Shown: positions 43,442 to 53,058 of the stretch, piece after piece | Position numbering within the stretch: position 1 is the stretch's first letter | How the letters are laid out: every line of letters starts with the position of its first letter | Assembly (NCBI RefSeq): GCF_007672725.1 | Contig: NZ_VDTC01000005.1 | Coordinates: 124,001 to 188,000 of the forward strand | Reading direction: 5' to 3' | DNA length: 64,000 nt | Source of the DNA: Corynebacterium aurimucosum ATCC 700975 | GTDB lineage: Bacteria; Actinomycetota; Actinomycetes; Mycobacteriales; Mycobacteriaceae | Program-made: the position numbers and the translations under genes | The notes under the pieces: model-generated | The model's database searches: none | What the model was told of the DNA's origin: nothing | The model's input: the letters and a program-made list of their open reading frames with translations, nothing else

Positions 43442-44371
43442 GTGACTATTGGCAAGATTCTCCTCTACTACTGCTTTACTCCCATCGAGGACCCCACCGC
43501 GATCATGCTGTGGCAGCGTAACCTCTGCGAGAAGCTCGGGCTGAAGGGCCGCATCCTCATTTCGGAGCACGGCATCAACGGCACCGTGGGCGGGGACATG
43601 GAGGCCTGCAAGCGCTACGTGCGCGAAACCCGCGAGTACCCGGGCTTCAAGAAGATGGAGTTCAAGTGGTCCGAAGGCGGTGCGGAGGATTTCCCGCGCC
43701 TCTCGGTTAAGGTGCGCGATGAGATCGTGGCCTTCGGCGCGCCGGGTGAGCTCAAGGTGGATGAGAATGGCGTCATCGGCGGCGGCGTTCACCTCAAACC
43801 CGAAGAGGTCAACAAGCTAGTAGAAGAGCGCGGCGAGGAGGTCGTCTTCTTCGACGGACGCAATGCCATGGAGGCGGAAATCGGCAAGTTTAAGAATGCC
43901 GTGGTGCCGGACGTGCGCACGACGCATGACTTCATCGCCGAAATCGAGTCCGGAAAATATGACTGGATGAAGGACAAGCCCGTGGTCTCCTACTGCACGG
44001 GCGGCATCCGTTGCGAAATCCTCTCAGCGCTGATGAAGAACCGAGGCTTCAACGAGGTCTATCAAATCGACGGCGGCATCGTGCGCTACGGCGAAAAGTA
44101 CGGCAACGATGGCCTGTGGGAAGGCTCGATGTACGTCTTTGACAAGCGCATGCACCACGAGTTTGGCCAGGGCCTAGAGGATCCGGGCTTCATTCAGCTG
44201 GGACACTGCGTGCATTGCGGGGCGGGAACCAATACGTTCCATAACTGCATTAATGAGGACACGTGCCGTAAGCAGGTGCTCATCTGCGATGACTGCATCC
44301 AGCATGTGGAAACACAGCACTGCGGCCGGCCGGATTGCGCCGAGGTGGCAGCCGCCCAGGCGCAGGGCTAG
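43442..44371 (+). CDS. trhO: tRNA uridine-5-hydroxylase TrhO, rhodanese family
   Basis: A 309-residue protein. The amino domain ([27 protein letters not shown]) is the acylphosphatase-like part; the rhodanese domain has the active cysteine in [12 protein letters not shown] carboxy-terminal cysteine-rich region ([31 protein letters not shown]) probably binds zinc. TrhO uses oxygen to make 5-hydroxyuridine at tRNA position 34. The GTG at 43442 follows TAGACT at 43428-43433, so the message is leaderless. Confidence 0.93.
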   Translation: MTIGKILLYYCFTPIEDPTAIMLWQRNLCEKLGLKGRILISEHGINGTVGGDMEACKRYVRETREYPGFKKMEFKWSEGGAEDFPRLSVKVRDEIVAFGAPGELKVDENGVIGGGVHLKPEEVNKLVEERGEEVVFFDGRNAMEAEIGKFKNAVVPDVRTTHDFIAEIESGKYDWMKDKPVVSYCTGGIRCEILSALMKNRGFNEVYQIDGGIVRYGEKYGNDGLWEGSMYVFDKRMHHEFGQGLEDPGFIQLGHCVHCGAGTNTFHNCINEDTCRKQVLICDDCIQHVETQHCGRPDCAEVAAAQAQG

Positions 44372-44850
44372 TTTTCGATAACCGGGGCGAGCAGGATCTG
44401 GATATCGTTGATACACCAGATCATGAAGTTGCCGGCCATGACCCAGAAGATGGCCATCCAACCGCGCCAGCGCACATAGGCCTTGAGCTTGCGCACCATG
44501 ATGACGGCGCAGCCGATCATGCCGATGAAGGGGATGATCAGCGTCGTCGTGGCGAACACGGTGCGCTGGGTCCTCGTGCAGAGCCAGGCGGCATACTCGG
44601 CGCGGAGGCAGTTGGTCGTGGTTCCGGCGACTTTAAAGATGCCCGCGAGGAGAAGCGCATAGAGCGCTGAGCCGATAAGGATGGCAATCATAAACCACAG
44701 AGCTTGGCGCGAGGAGCGGCGGTTGGCTTCGGCGACGGCGAGGGGGTCGGGTTCGTCGGCAAGCTCGTCAAATGTGCGGGGCTCGGGGCGAGGCAGGTTC
44801 GTATAGTCCGCGTCGGACGTGAGATCGTTTTCGGGGTGCTCAGCTGCCAT
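44368..44850 (-). CDS. Membrane protein of unknown function (160 residues)
   Basis: An acidic amino end ([20 protein letters not shown]) leads to three or four membrane helices ([57 protein letters not shown]). I do not recognise a family. It lies 11 bases after the universal stress protein gene in the same direction, so the two form an operon. Its stop overlaps the end of trhO by four bases. Confidence 0.78.
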   Translation of the reverse strand: MAAEHPENDLTSDADYTNLPRPEPRTFDELADEPDPLAVAEANRRSSRQALWFMIAILIGSALYALLLAGIFKVAGTTTNCLRAEYAAWLCTRTQRTVFATTTLIIPFIGMIGCAVIMVRKLKAYVRWRGWMAIFWVMAGNFMIWCINDIQILLAPVIEN

Positions 44851-44861
44851 GGTCTGCCAGT

Positions 44862-45845
44862 CTAACGCGCTTCGGCGGTGTAGGTGCTGGGGCAGACCAG
44901 CACGGGCACGCCCAAGTGCGGGAGCAGCTCGGTGGCGGTGCTGCCGATGAAGACGCGCTCGATGGGGCCCATGGGGTCGGAGCCTAAGCAGAGGAGGTCG
45001 CCCTTCTTCCACTTCAGCGAGTCCACCGCGCCGGACCAGCCATGGCCGCTGCCGATGGCCGTCGTGACCGAAAGCTCGGGGTAGGCATCCGCGATGAAAT
45101 CGTGGGCCCGGTCCAACAACGAAAGCGAATGCTCGCGCCAATTGGGGGCATCGGAAGGAAAGGTGGGGGAGTATTCGAGGGGGACGTCGACAAGCCCCTT
45201 GGCTGAAAACGCCAGGATGCGCAGGGGGATACCGCCGCGCTGCGCAATGCAGGCCGCGTGCATGAGAGCGGGATCATCGGCGCTGCCAAGATCGGTGAAA
45301 GCAAAGTTAATGCGGGTGATGCCGTGCTTAGACAGCTTGATGCCGCGCGGAGTCAAGCCCACCGGAAGCGGCGCATAGTGCAAAAGCGCATCGGCGGTAG
45401 AGCCCGAGAAGAAACGGCCCTTGGGTGCGGATTGGTTTGCGCCGAGGAGGATGACGCTCGCGTTAAATTCCTCGGCCGCCTCCTCCAAGAGCTGCGGGCG
45501 CGAGGGCCCTGCGATGAGAACGGAGACATTCTTATCGAGCTGGGACTTGTCCACCCCAGCCGCGTTCAATGCCTGTTTGACGGCCCGCTCGCAGGCGGCG
45601 CGCTCCTTCTTGAACCACTTTTTATAGGAACCGGTGAGCTTGCTGAGCGACGTCACGGTGAGTGGTTGCGAAATAGTAGATACCACGCGGATCTGAACGG
45701 GCGTGGAACGCGCGATCCACGCGGCAAACTCGATAGCTTCCGTGCCGGTGGAGCTGGGGCTCCACGAAACAAGGACGCGGAGCGGAGGGACCGTGGCGTC
45801 TGGGGTGCACTGTCCTTCCGCGGGGTGTGAAGAATTCTTAGCCAT
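44862..45845 (-). CDS. Universal stress protein, two Usp domains
   Basis: A 327-residue protein made of tandem Usp domains (about 22-165 and 175-320). The first ends [30 protein letters not shown], close to the ATP-binding G-2x-G-9x-G-S/T pattern. The second ends [32 protein letters not shown]. Usp proteins bind ATP or partners under growth arrest. It heads an operon with a small membrane protein, which could place its action at the membrane. Confidence 0.88.
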   Translation of the reverse strand: MAKNSSHPAEGQCTPDATVPPLRVLVSWSPSSTGTEAIEFAAWIARSTPVQIRVVSTISQPLTVTSLSKLTGSYKKWFKKERAACERAVKQALNAAGVDKSQLDKNVSVLIAGPSRPQLLEEAAEEFNASVILLGANQSAPKGRFFSGSTADALLHYAPLPVGLTPRGIKLSKHGITRINFAFTDLGSADDPALMHAACIAQRGGIPLRILAFSAKGLVDVPLEYSPTFPSDAPNWREHSLSLLDRAHDFIADAYPELSVTTAIGSGHGWSGAVDSLKWKKGDLLCLGSDPMGPIERVFIGSTATELLPHLGVPVLVCPSTYTAEAR

Positions 45846-45929
45846 TCATCAAAAGGTTCGGGGTCGTTTTATTCATTATCGGCCCTTCACGCCTTAAAAT
45901 AAAAATCCGCTCTACCGGCGCTTTTTGGT

Positions 45930-46409
45930 CTATTTTCCTTCCATGATTGGCCGGTAGACATCGGCCAGCTTGGAGATCAGGTTAACCAGGGAGTTGGCGT
46001 CCTTGATGTCGTCCGGATCGAGCCAACGCAGGATCTCCGCCAAAGCCGCCGCACGCTGGCGAGAGACGATGGTCAGCTCGGATTCGCCAAGCTGGGTAAG
46101 GGCGACGAGGACGCCGCGGCGGTCCTTTTCGTCGCGGTGCCGTTCCACGAAACCTTGGCGTTCCAATTGGTACAGCGCATTGGAGGCGGTAGGCATCCGG
46201 ATGAGCTCTGCCTGGGCGATGGTGCTCACGCGCGAAGGGCCGCGCATGCGCAGCTGGTTCATGATGGAGACCTGCGACGTGGTGAGGGATGTGCCCTCTG
46301 TCGTGCGCTGGAAAATGAGCATGAGTTTGTTGAGCGCGGGCTGGATCTGGCGGGCGACTTCCAGGGCATCCTCGTAAGGGATGGGGGATTCGATAGTTTC
46401 TTCACTCAT
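45930..46409 (-). CDS. MarR family transcriptional regulator
   Basis: A 159-residue winged-helix protein. The recognition region is TTSQVSIMNQLRMRGPSRVSTIAQAELIRMPTASNALYQLERQGFVERHRDEKDRRGVLVALT, summarised here by its DNA-contact helix (PTASNALYQLE) and wing (RDEKDRRGVLV). Dimerisation helices are at both ends. The target is unknown. TAGCTA and TAGTTAGC near 46421-46455, between it and the divergent DUF5318 gene, could be its operator. Confidence 0.9.
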   Translation of the reverse strand: MSEETIESPIPYEDALEVARQIQPALNKLMLIFQRTTEGTSLTTSQVSIMNQLRMRGPSRVSTIAQAELIRMPTASNALYQLERQGFVERHRDEKDRRGVLVALTQLGESELTIVSRQRAAALAEILRWLDPDDIKDANSLVNLISKLADVYRPIMEGK

Positions 46410-46534
46410 GGAAAATAAGTGTAGCTAGTAATTTCGCGGAGCGGTAGTTAGCCGATTAAAAAATTTGGTTTCCCACCGCGAAGCACTATGAAAGGGTCTA
46501 GATTGTTGACGCCGCCGGCACTACACTGTCCGGC

Positions 46535-46939
46535 GTGAATTCTCCGTCAAAGGCAGAGTCTGCAAAGACAAGGTCCGCAGTGGCCTACCGCAACGAAGTC
46601 TCTTATGAATGGGAGCGTGCACAGCATCTGCGCGAGCTTCGCGCGGGAAAGGTGACGCGGGAAGAGCTATGTGATGCCGACTTTCTCCTTCGCGCGGCGG
46701 CGGAGCACCATGGCGTCGACATGCGCAAGCCGTGCCCGGTGTGCGGTTCAGACATGCGGCTGACCCGTTGGGTTTATGGAGATGCTTTAAAACGCCGGGC
46801 GGGAAGTGCGCGGAGCGCTGCGGAAATTGCGGACATGGCCGCAGAAGGGCTGGAATTTACCGTGCATTTTGTGGAAGTGTGTCCGGCGTGCCGCTGGAAT
46901 CATCTGCTTCGAGCTGCCACGGTCTATGCTCTAGGGTAG
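46535..46939 (+). CDS. DUF5318 family zinc-binding protein
   Basis: A 134-residue protein with two CxxC pairs (PCPVCGSDM and VCPACRWNHL) that probably bind one zinc. The amino half is helical (YRNEVSYEWERAQHLRELRAGKVT). The family lies beside ponA-type genes in mycobacteria and corynebacteria, as here. The GTG at 46535 follows TACACT (46522-46527) with no binding site, so it is leaderless. Function is unknown. Confidence 0.82.
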   Translation: MNSPSKAESAKTRSAVAYRNEVSYEWERAQHLRELRAGKVTREELCDADFLLRAAAEHHGVDMRKPCPVCGSDMRLTRWVYGDALKRRAGSARSAAEIADMAAEGLEFTVHFVEVCPACRWNHLLRAATVYALG

Positions 46940-47015
46940 TTTTGGCTTCCCAGTTCACGCCGGTAAGCTGCATGTATTTACAGTTTGTGTACAGGATTGA
47001 TGAGGACACGGATCA

Positions 47016-49241
47016 GTGACCGAAAAGGAAACCTCCGGGCGAAAGTCAGGTAATCGCAGGAAGAGCACCTCGCGGAGCGCTCAGCGTTCGTCCGGCCGCA
47101 AGCGCCGCTGGCCGTGGATCGTGCTGGCTGTTTTGTTTGTACTAGTGGGCATTCCTGCCCTGCTCTTCGGCTACGCGTATACGCAATACGACGTCCCCGG
47201 GCCCAAGGAGCTGCAGCCGAGCCAGATCTCCACCATCGTCGCCGGCGATGGTGAGACTCAGTTGGCCAAGCTCGTTCCGCCGGAAGGCAACCGCCGTCAG
47301 GTGACGTTGGAAGAGATCCCGGATTATGTGGAGGACTCGGTCCTCGCCGCCGAGGACCGTGAGTTCTGGACCAACTCGGGCTTCTCCTTCACTGGTCTGG
47401 GCCGCGCCGTCTTGGGCAAGCTCACGGGTGATAGCACTGCCGGTGGTGGTTCCACCATCACCCAGCAATACGTGAAGAACACTCTGGTGGGTGACGAATA
47501 CTCCTACGTCCGCAAGATCCGTGAGCTCATCTATTCGGTGAAGATGACCAATGAGTGGGCCAAAGAGGACATCCTGAACGCCTACCTCAACACCGTCTAC
47601 TTCGGCCGCAATGCCTACGGCATCGAGGCTGCCTCCAATGCCTACTTCAACAAGGACGCCAAGGACCTCACCGTGGAGGAAGGCGCCATGCTCGCCGGCC
47701 TCATCCAGTCCCCATCGGTTTTGGATCCGTGGGTGGATGAGGAACGCTCGCAGAACCGCTGGAACTACGTCATGGATGGCCTGGTTGAGATGGGCGATCT
47801 GGATGCGGCTGAGCGGTCCCAGATGGCTTTCCCGGAGACCCGTGATCCCAGCGAATACTCCGCCTACACCGAGGCACCCGGTGCTTATGGGCACATCAAG
47901 AACCAAGTCACCGGCGAGTTGGCACGCGTGGGAATTACCGAGGACCAGCTGGCCACCGGTGGCCTCAAGGTGACCACCACCATTGACATGACTGTGCAAA
48001 ACGCGTCAACCGACGCTGCCCACGAGCAGCTTGGAGTGCTGCAGGAGGACGCCCGTGCTGCAGCCGTGACCATCGACCCAGCTACGGGTGCAGTGCGCGG
48101 TTACTTCGGCGGGGATGATGCCAATGGTTGGGATTACGCCAACTCCCCGCTGCAGACCGGTTCGGTCTTCAAGATCATGGCGTTGGCAGCGGCCCTCCAG
48201 CAGGGCATCGATCTCAATACTTATTACTCCTCGGCGCCCTACCAGCTGCCAGGATCGCAGATCGTGACCAACGTGGGCGGCGGTTGCGGCAGCTGCAGCA
48301 TCGCCGAAGCGCTGAAGAATTCCTACAACACCTCCTTCTTGCGCCTCCAGGATGACCTGGAAAACAAGATGCAGGACACCGCGGACATGGCACACGCATT
48401 GGGCGTTGCGCGCAGCCTGCCGGGGATTGAAAAGACCCTGACGGAGAAGGGAGGTACGCCGTACGAAGGCATCGTGTTGGGCCAGTATCAATCGCGCCCG
48501 CTCGACATGGCGACGGCAATGGCTACCTTGACCAACCAGGGTGTGTGGCACCAACCGCACTTCGTGCAGAAGGTTGAAAACGCCAACGGCGAGGTTCTTT
48601 ATGAGAACCCGACCGACGGCGGTGAGCGCCGTGTCTCCGCCAACGTGGCTAACAACGTTATTTCTGCGATGCAGCCAATTGCCGCATGGTCGAATGGCGC
48701 GCTAGCTGGCGGGCGCCCGTCTGCGTCTAAGACTGGTACCACGCAGCTGGGTGACACCGGTCAGAACAAAGATGCGTGGATGGTCGGTTCCACGCCCCAG
48801 CTGGCTACAGCAGTGTGGGTAGGCACGGCCGACAACACCTCCGCGATTTTCAATCAGTGGGGCGGCATCATGTACGGCTCGGACGCACCGACGAAGATCT
48901 GGAAGTCCATCTTGGACACTTCTCTGGCTAACGTCGAGCAGCAGACCTTCCCGCAGGCCTATCCGATCAACTACGGCGTCGGCAGTTGGGGTTCGGGCTA
49001 TGTCTATGACCCGAGCCAGACCACGACGTGGGACCAGACCCCGGCAAGCCCGGAGGGCGAAGCCGCTGAGGGCGAGGGCGAGGCAAAACCAGAGGAAGGC
49101 CAACACCATGACGAGGGGCATGGTGATGCCCCGGCGCAGCCGGCCCAGCCTGAGCAACCGGCTCAGCCCGCCGATCCTGAGGTCCCCTCGCTGGATGAGA
49201 TTCTCAATGGAGATGGCCTCGACCAACTACTTGGCCAATAG
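47016..49241 (+). CDS. Bifunctional class A penicillin-binding protein
   Basis: A 741-residue peptidoglycan polymerase. A basic amino end precedes one membrane helix (IVLAVLFVLVGIPALLFGYA). The glycosyltransferase GT51 domain has the catalytic Glu in LAAEDREFW, GGSTITQQYVKN and LNTVYFGRNAYG. The transpeptidase has S383 in SVFK, S436-x-N438 in SYN and K572 in KTG. The tail after residue 675 is rich in Glu, Pro and Gln. It polymerises and crosslinks cell wall at the outer membrane face. The start is GTG at 47016. The order DUF5318-PBP-GT87 recalls the ponA1 locus of mycobacteria. Confidence 0.95.
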   Translation: MTEKETSGRKSGNRRKSTSRSAQRSSGRKRRWPWIVLAVLFVLVGIPALLFGYAYTQYDVPGPKELQPSQISTIVAGDGETQLAKLVPPEGNRRQVTLEEIPDYVEDSVLAAEDREFWTNSGFSFTGLGRAVLGKLTGDSTAGGGSTITQQYVKNTLVGDEYSYVRKIRELIYSVKMTNEWAKEDILNAYLNTVYFGRNAYGIEAASNAYFNKDAKDLTVEEGAMLAGLIQSPSVLDPWVDEERSQNRWNYVMDGLVEMGDLDAAERSQMAFPETRDPSEYSAYTEAPGAYGHIKNQVTGELARVGITEDQLATGGLKVTTTIDMTVQNASTDAAHEQLGVLQEDARAAAVTIDPATGAVRGYFGGDDANGWDYANSPLQTGSVFKIMALAAALQQGIDLNTYYSSAPYQLPGSQIVTNVGGGCGSCSIAEALKNSYNTSFLRLQDDLENKMQDTADMAHALGVARSLPGIEKTLTEKGGTPYEGIVLGQYQSRPLDMATAMATLTNQGVWHQPHFVQKVENANGEVLYENPTDGGERRVSANVANNVISAMQPIAAWSNGALAGGRPSASKTGTTQLGDTGQNKDAWMVGSTPQLATAVWVGTADNTSAIFNQWGGIMYGSDAPTKIWKSILDTSLANVEQQTFPQAYPINYGVGSWGSGYVYDPSQTTTWDQTPASPEGEAAEGEGEAKPEEGQHHDEGHGDAPAQPAQPEQPAQPADPEVPSLDEILNGDGLDQLLGQ

Positions 49242-49255
49242 GAGACTGATCCCTG

Positions 49256-50659
49256 GTGAGCCAACACACGACTTCTCAGCTAGTCCCTCTCTCTTCTGAG
49301 TCGATGGCCCGCGGCGCCGTCGACGCCCTGGGCGGGCCGACGGGGCGTTTTGCTCGCTCGGCCCACTCCGGGTGGTGGACTCCTTTGCGAGTGATCATCA
49401 CGCTGGCGTGGACATTCCTGGCGTTTGGGTTCTTGAGTAAGACCAACTGTGCGGTTAGCACCCGGGGTGAGGATGGCCTCATCAGCCTGAACTGGGCTGG
49501 CAACCGCCAGTACGCGTCCTTCTGTTACAACGACATCATCCCGCTCTATGGGGGCCGTGGACTAGACCAGCCGGGCTTCCCCTACGCCTATTCCTGGGTT
49601 GAGGGGGATATCACGCGCTACATGGAGTACCCCGTATTGGCGGGTATGTTCCAGGGCGCCGTCGCTTGGCTGGCGCGCACCACCTACCCGGCCGTCGAGT
49701 GGATTGGGATTGCCGATGTCAGTTGGTACTTCGGGTTGACCGCGCTCATCATGTCCCTCGTGTGGGTAGGCACCGTGGTTATGGTTTTCCAGCTCACGGG
49801 TAACCGGGCGTGGGACACCGTCCTCATGGCAGCTAGCCCCCTCGTGGTCATGCATGCCTTTACCAATTGGGACATCCCGTCGGTGGCGTTCATGGTCGGC
49901 GCTCTGCTTGCGGTGACCAAGGGCAAGAACTGGCTCGCCGGCATTCTCATTGGGCTTGGCACGGCCTTTAAGCTGTGGCCCCTGTTTATTCTGGGTGCCT
50001 TTCTGGTGCTGGCCATCCGCAACAAGCGCTGGGCACCTTTCATCAAGATGTTCGTGGCAACTGTTGTGACGTGGCTCGTGGTGAACCTTCCCGTGGCGGT
50101 GGCCTACCCCGAAGCTTGGCGCGAATTCTTCCGGCTCAACCAAGAGCGTGGGTTGGATTGGACCACGATCTATGCGCTCCTGAGCCGAATTGGGGGAGTC
50201 GACCTTGAAAACGAATTCGTTAATACCTTCTCCCTCGTGGCCTTCCTGGCGTGCTGCGCGGCAATCGCCATCATGGGGCTCAAAACCCCGCGTGCGCCGC
50301 GGGTGGCTGAGATGATCTACCTCATCATCATGGCCTTCCTCATCTTCAATAAGGTGTGGTCGCCGCAGTACTCGCTGTGGCTCATTGTCCCGGCGCTCTT
50401 GGCGCTGCCACGGTGGCGCCTCATCTTTAGCTGGGCGCTTGCCGACGCCCTCCTCTGGCCCATCCTTGCCTGGCACATGCTCGGCTCGGAGAACAAGGGC
50501 CTGCCGCACGAGATGCTGGACATCGCGGTGATTACGCGCGATGGTTTCATCATCGCCATCGGCGTGCTCATCATCCGTCAGATGTGGGGCAAGTCGGAAG
50601 ACAAGGTCCGTGCCGCGCACGGTGGCAGGGATCCACTGGCGGGGGACTTTGCGCGATGA
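49256..50659 (+). CDS. GT87-type polyprenol-dependent membrane glycosyltransferase
   Basis: A 467-residue integral membrane protein with about ten helices and a first loop containing DITRYMEYPVLAG, in which acidic residues of the GT-C fold are expected. GT87/DUF2029 enzymes add mannose or arabinose units from polyprenyl phosphate sugars outside the membrane to cell-envelope glycans. It starts with GTG at 49256, 14 bases after the PBP stop, and its stop overlaps the next small gene (ATGA), so the three genes form an operon. The acceptor is unknown. Confidence 0.85.
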   Translation: MSQHTTSQLVPLSSESMARGAVDALGGPTGRFARSAHSGWWTPLRVIITLAWTFLAFGFLSKTNCAVSTRGEDGLISLNWAGNRQYASFCYNDIIPLYGGRGLDQPGFPYAYSWVEGDITRYMEYPVLAGMFQGAVAWLARTTYPAVEWIGIADVSWYFGLTALIMSLVWVGTVVMVFQLTGNRAWDTVLMAASPLVVMHAFTNWDIPSVAFMVGALLAVTKGKNWLAGILIGLGTAFKLWPLFILGAFLVLAIRNKRWAPFIKMFVATVVTWLVVNLPVAVAYPEAWREFFRLNQERGLDWTTIYALLSRIGGVDLENEFVNTFSLVAFLACCAAIAIMGLKTPRAPRVAEMIYLIIMAFLIFNKVWSPQYSLWLIVPALLALPRWRLIFSWALADALLWPILAWHMLGSENKGLPHEMLDIAVITRDGFIIAIGVLIIRQMWGKSEDKVRAAHGGRDPLAGDFAR

Positions 50660-50838
50660 CCATAACAATCGTGGGCATCATCTCCATCACGATAGGTTTC
50701 TTGTGCGTATTGGGTGCCTATTACCTGTTTCAGCGTTCTGAAGACCGAACCTGGCCCATCATGCTGGGGTTGTTGGCTCTGCTTTTCCTTACGGTGATAC
50801 CTGCGAGTTCGGCAATCTTCGTCGCCGCGACTCACTAG
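50656..50838 (+). CDS. Small membrane protein (60 residues)
   Basis: Two hydrophobic helices (IVGIISITIGFLCVLGAYYL and MLGLLALLFLTVIPASSAIF) separated by a short charged loop, RSEDRTWP. The ATG overlaps the GT87 stop by four bases, so it is translated with it and may assist it in the membrane. I do not recognise a family. Confidence 0.75.
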   Translation: MTITIVGIISITIGFLCVLGAYYLFQRSEDRTWPIMLGLLALLFLTVIPASSAIFVAATH

Positions 50839-50886
50839 GGGACGGCCGAGGAGACAAGGGATTTCCTTTTCCGCCGGTCAGTGCGG

Positions 50887-50948
50887 TACTGTGTGAGGGT
50901 TGCTTGACGCAACAGACCCTCCTGCCATATCCGCAAAGGTGATATGGC
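50887..50948 (+). promoter_or_regulatory. rpsF promoter and structured leader
   Basis: A -10 TACTGT lies at 50887-50892. Downstream, GAGGGTTGC with GCAA and ACCCTC (50895-50921) forms a bulged hairpin, and GCCATATC/GATATGGC (50924-50931 and 50941-50948) a perfect one. Ribosomal S6:S18 leaders occur at this place upstream of rpsF in many bacteria; I cannot confirm the conserved motif. Confidence 0.45.
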
Positions 50949-50986
50949 CGATACCAATTACTAGACCATAGGAGGTGATGAGGTCC

Positions 50987-51277
50987 GTGCGTCACTACGA
51001 AGTCATGATCATTCTGGATCCCAATCAGGATGAGCGCACCGTAACCCCGTCCCTAGACAAGTTCCTCGAAGCAATCCGCAAGGATGGCGGCAAAGTCGAA
51101 AAGGTTGACGTGTGGGGCAAGCGCCGTCTTGCATACCCGATCAACAAGAAGGAAGAGGGCATCTACGCAGTCGTGGATCTGGAGTGCGAATCCCACTCCG
51201 TTCTCGAGCTCGATCGCCGTCTGAACCTGAACGACTCCATTCTGCGTACCAAGGTTCTGCGCACCGACAGCAAATAG
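50987..51277 (+). CDS. rpsF: 30S ribosomal protein S6
   Basis: A 96-residue protein, [18 protein letters not shown] then [17 protein letters not shown] and YAVVDLECE, the S6 fold. It binds S18 on the 30S platform. The GTG at 50987 gives the conserved MRHYEVMI opening; an extended SD (AGGAGGTGATG) lies at 50970-50980, and the ATG at 50978 inside it is too close to be used. It starts the rpsF-ssb-rplI cluster. Confidence 0.97.
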   Translation: MRHYEVMIILDPNQDERTVTPSLDKFLEAIRKDGGKVEKVDVWGKRRLAYPINKKEEGIYAVVDLECESHSVLELDRRLNLNDSILRTKVLRTDSK

Positions 51278-51328
51278 CGGATACTGGGTTTCGAGCAATC
51301 CACGTAACCGATATTAAGGAGTAAAGAC

Positions 51329-51919
51329 ATGGCTCAGGGAGATACCAATATCACGGTCGTTGGCAACATTGTCGCCGACCCGGAACTGCGCTTCACCCCG
51401 GCGGGTGCCGCAGTGGCAAATTTCCGTGTTGCCTCCACCCCGCGTCGCTATAATCAGCAGACTTCCCAGTGGGAGGATGGCGAGGCCATGTTCCTCACCT
51501 GCAACGTGTGGCGCCAAGCCGCAGAAAACGTTGCGGAGACCCTGACCAAGGGCATGCGCGTTATTGTTACTGGCCGTTTGCGTCAGCGCTCTTACCAGAC
51601 TCGTGAGGGCGAGAACCGTACTGTCTTTGAGATCGAGGTCGATGAGGTCGGCCCGTCCCTGCGTTATGCAACCGCTCAGGTAAACCGCAAGTCCGGTAAC
51701 GGTGGCGGAAACTATGGCGGCGGCCAGCAGCAGGGTGGCGCTAACTACGGCGGCGGCAACCAAGGCGGTTTCTCCGGAAACCAGGGTGGTTTCTCTGGAA
51801 ACCAGTCCCAGTCTTCTGCCCCGCAGCAGTCCCAGCAGTCGGCTCCGAGCAACGATCCGTGGAATTCGGCACCCCAAGCGGGAAGCTTCGGTGGTGCGGA
51901 TGCAGAACCCCCATTCTAA
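51329..51919 (+). CDS. ssb: Single-stranded DNA-binding protein
   Basis: A 196-residue protein. An OB-fold of about 115 residues ([60 protein letters not shown]) is followed by a flexible Gly/Gln/Ser linker with GGFSGNQ repeated and a conserved acidic tip ending DAEPPF, the docking site for replication and repair enzymes. It lies between rpsF and rplI; the usual rpsR partner is absent from this cluster, as in other corynebacteria. AAGGAG sits ahead of the ATG. Confidence 0.97.
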   Translation: MAQGDTNITVVGNIVADPELRFTPAGAAVANFRVASTPRRYNQQTSQWEDGEAMFLTCNVWRQAAENVAETLTKGMRVIVTGRLRQRSYQTREGENRTVFEIEVDEVGPSLRYATAQVNRKSGNGGGNYGGGQQQGGANYGGGNQGGFSGNQGGFSGNQSQSSAPQQSQQSAPSNDPWNSAPQAGSFGGADAEPPF

Positions 51920-51965
51920 GACTGTCACGCAAGTATTCATTTAACTCAATTGAAAGGCAGGGATC

Positions 51966-52418
51966 ATGAAGCTGATCCTCACCGCTGCCGTTGAGAACCT
52001 CGGCGCCCCCGGCGAAATTGTAGAGGTTAAGGACGGCTACGGACGTAACTACCTGCTTCCGCGCGGCCTGGCAATCGTTGCCACCCGCGGTGCTGAGAAG
52101 CAGATCGAGGGCATCAAGCGTGCCCAGGAAGCTCGCGCAATCCGCGACCTGGACCATGCACGCGAGATCCGTACCCAGCTGGAGGAGCTCAAGGACGTCA
52201 ACGTCCCCGTGAAGACCTCCGAGTCCGGCAAGCTCTTCGGCTCCGTGTCCGCAGAGGACATCGTGAAGGCCGTTGCCGCCGCTGGCGGCCCGAAGCTGGA
52301 CAAGCGCATCGTTGTGCTTCCCAAGGGCCTGGTCAAGAAGACCGGCAACTACCAAGTCGAGCTGAAGCTGCACGCTGACGTTATCGGCAAGGTGAACTTC
52401 TCGGTCGTCGCTGCCTAA
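51966..52418 (+). CDS. rplI: 50S ribosomal protein L9
   Basis: A 150-residue protein beginning [34 protein letters not shown], which holds the L9 signature in its [15 protein letters not shown] part. A long connecting helix ([20 protein letters not shown]) leads to the carboxy-terminal domain. It binds 23S rRNA near the L1 stalk. AAAGGCAGGG precedes the ATG. Hairpins follow the stop. Confidence 0.97.
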   Translation: MKLILTAAVENLGAPGEIVEVKDGYGRNYLLPRGLAIVATRGAEKQIEGIKRAQEARAIRDLDHAREIRTQLEELKDVNVPVKTSESGKLFGSVSAEDIVKAVAAAGGPKLDKRIVVLPKGLVKKTGNYQVELKLHADVIGKVNFSVVAA

Positions 52419-52512
52419 GAACTAAGGCGCACGACGGTCACCCTCCGTCCAGCCGCGTGTGAGGCGCGGCGATGGTACGCCAGTAAGTGACCCTCAGACA
52501 ACAGCAAGGTTT

Positions 52513-52575
52513 AAGGCCGTGCTCCTCCCACTATGTGAGGTGGTGGAAGGTGTACGGCCTTTAGCCGTTTTAGGC
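52513..52575 (+). terminator. Terminator of the rpsF-ssb-rplI cluster
   Basis: AAGGCCGT (52513-52520) pairs with ACGGCCTT (52554-52561), extended by partial pairing of CCTCCCAC with GTGGTGGA, and is followed by TTTAGCCGTTTTAGG. A smaller hairpin GCCGCG/CGCGGC occurs at about 52453-52471. Confidence 0.65.
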
Positions 52576-52608
52576 ATGCGGGGTGGGGAATCGTCGCCAA
52601 GCACGGCA

Positions 52609-52887
52609 TGTGGATAACTCGCGGAACCTGTGGATAAACCTGCGTGCAGTTTACAGTGAGTTTACTCACGCCGCCTTTTGTTAACCCGCAGGTAGCGCCG
52701 ATTTCGGGTTGAAGACCCTACTTTTTCACGGGTTTTGTGCGTATATTCACACCTCGAAAAACAGGCTCTGACCTGCGGTAACTATCTGTGCTGGTCACAA
52801 GCTTGCGGAGTTATCCACAGGACTGACCTCGTGCTTTGCGGAGTCTTCGTCCGCTGAGCTGGTAATTCCACAGGCATCTGTGGATAA
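52609..52887. promoter_or_regulatory. Four consensus DnaA boxes upstream of dnaB
   Basis: TGTGGATAA at 52609-52617, 52629-52637 and 52879-52887, and its complement TTATCCACA at 52811-52819, match the DnaA box perfectly. Two are spaced 20 bases. The stretch 52576-53058 has no gene; it also contains moderately AT-rich DNA around 52640-52760. Confidence 0.8.
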
Positions 52888-52929
52888 CTGCGGAAGTTAT
52901 ACCCAAGGGGCAGTGTCCATTGCCTCGGC

Positions 52930-52935
52930 TACACT
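52930..52935 (+). promoter_or_regulatory. -10 element of dnaB
   Basis: TACACT lies 43 bases after the last DnaA box. A start near 52942 would give a leader of about 117 bases before the dnaB ATG. Confidence 0.45.
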
Positions 52936-53058
52936 GTTGTGTACTACGCGCGGTTGCCGCTTGGCACTGCCTTAAAGCCTGGCCGTCCGGCGCGGATAGA
53001 AGCTGAGATTTTCAGGGGCGGTCAGGGTGGGATCGATGAACGGTGGGATTGATGGACA

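Noticed and set aside
52609-52887. DnaA box cluster as the chromosomal origin
   Set aside because: dnaA, dnaN, gidB or parAB are not in the window and only four boxes are present; a regulatory cluster is more likely.
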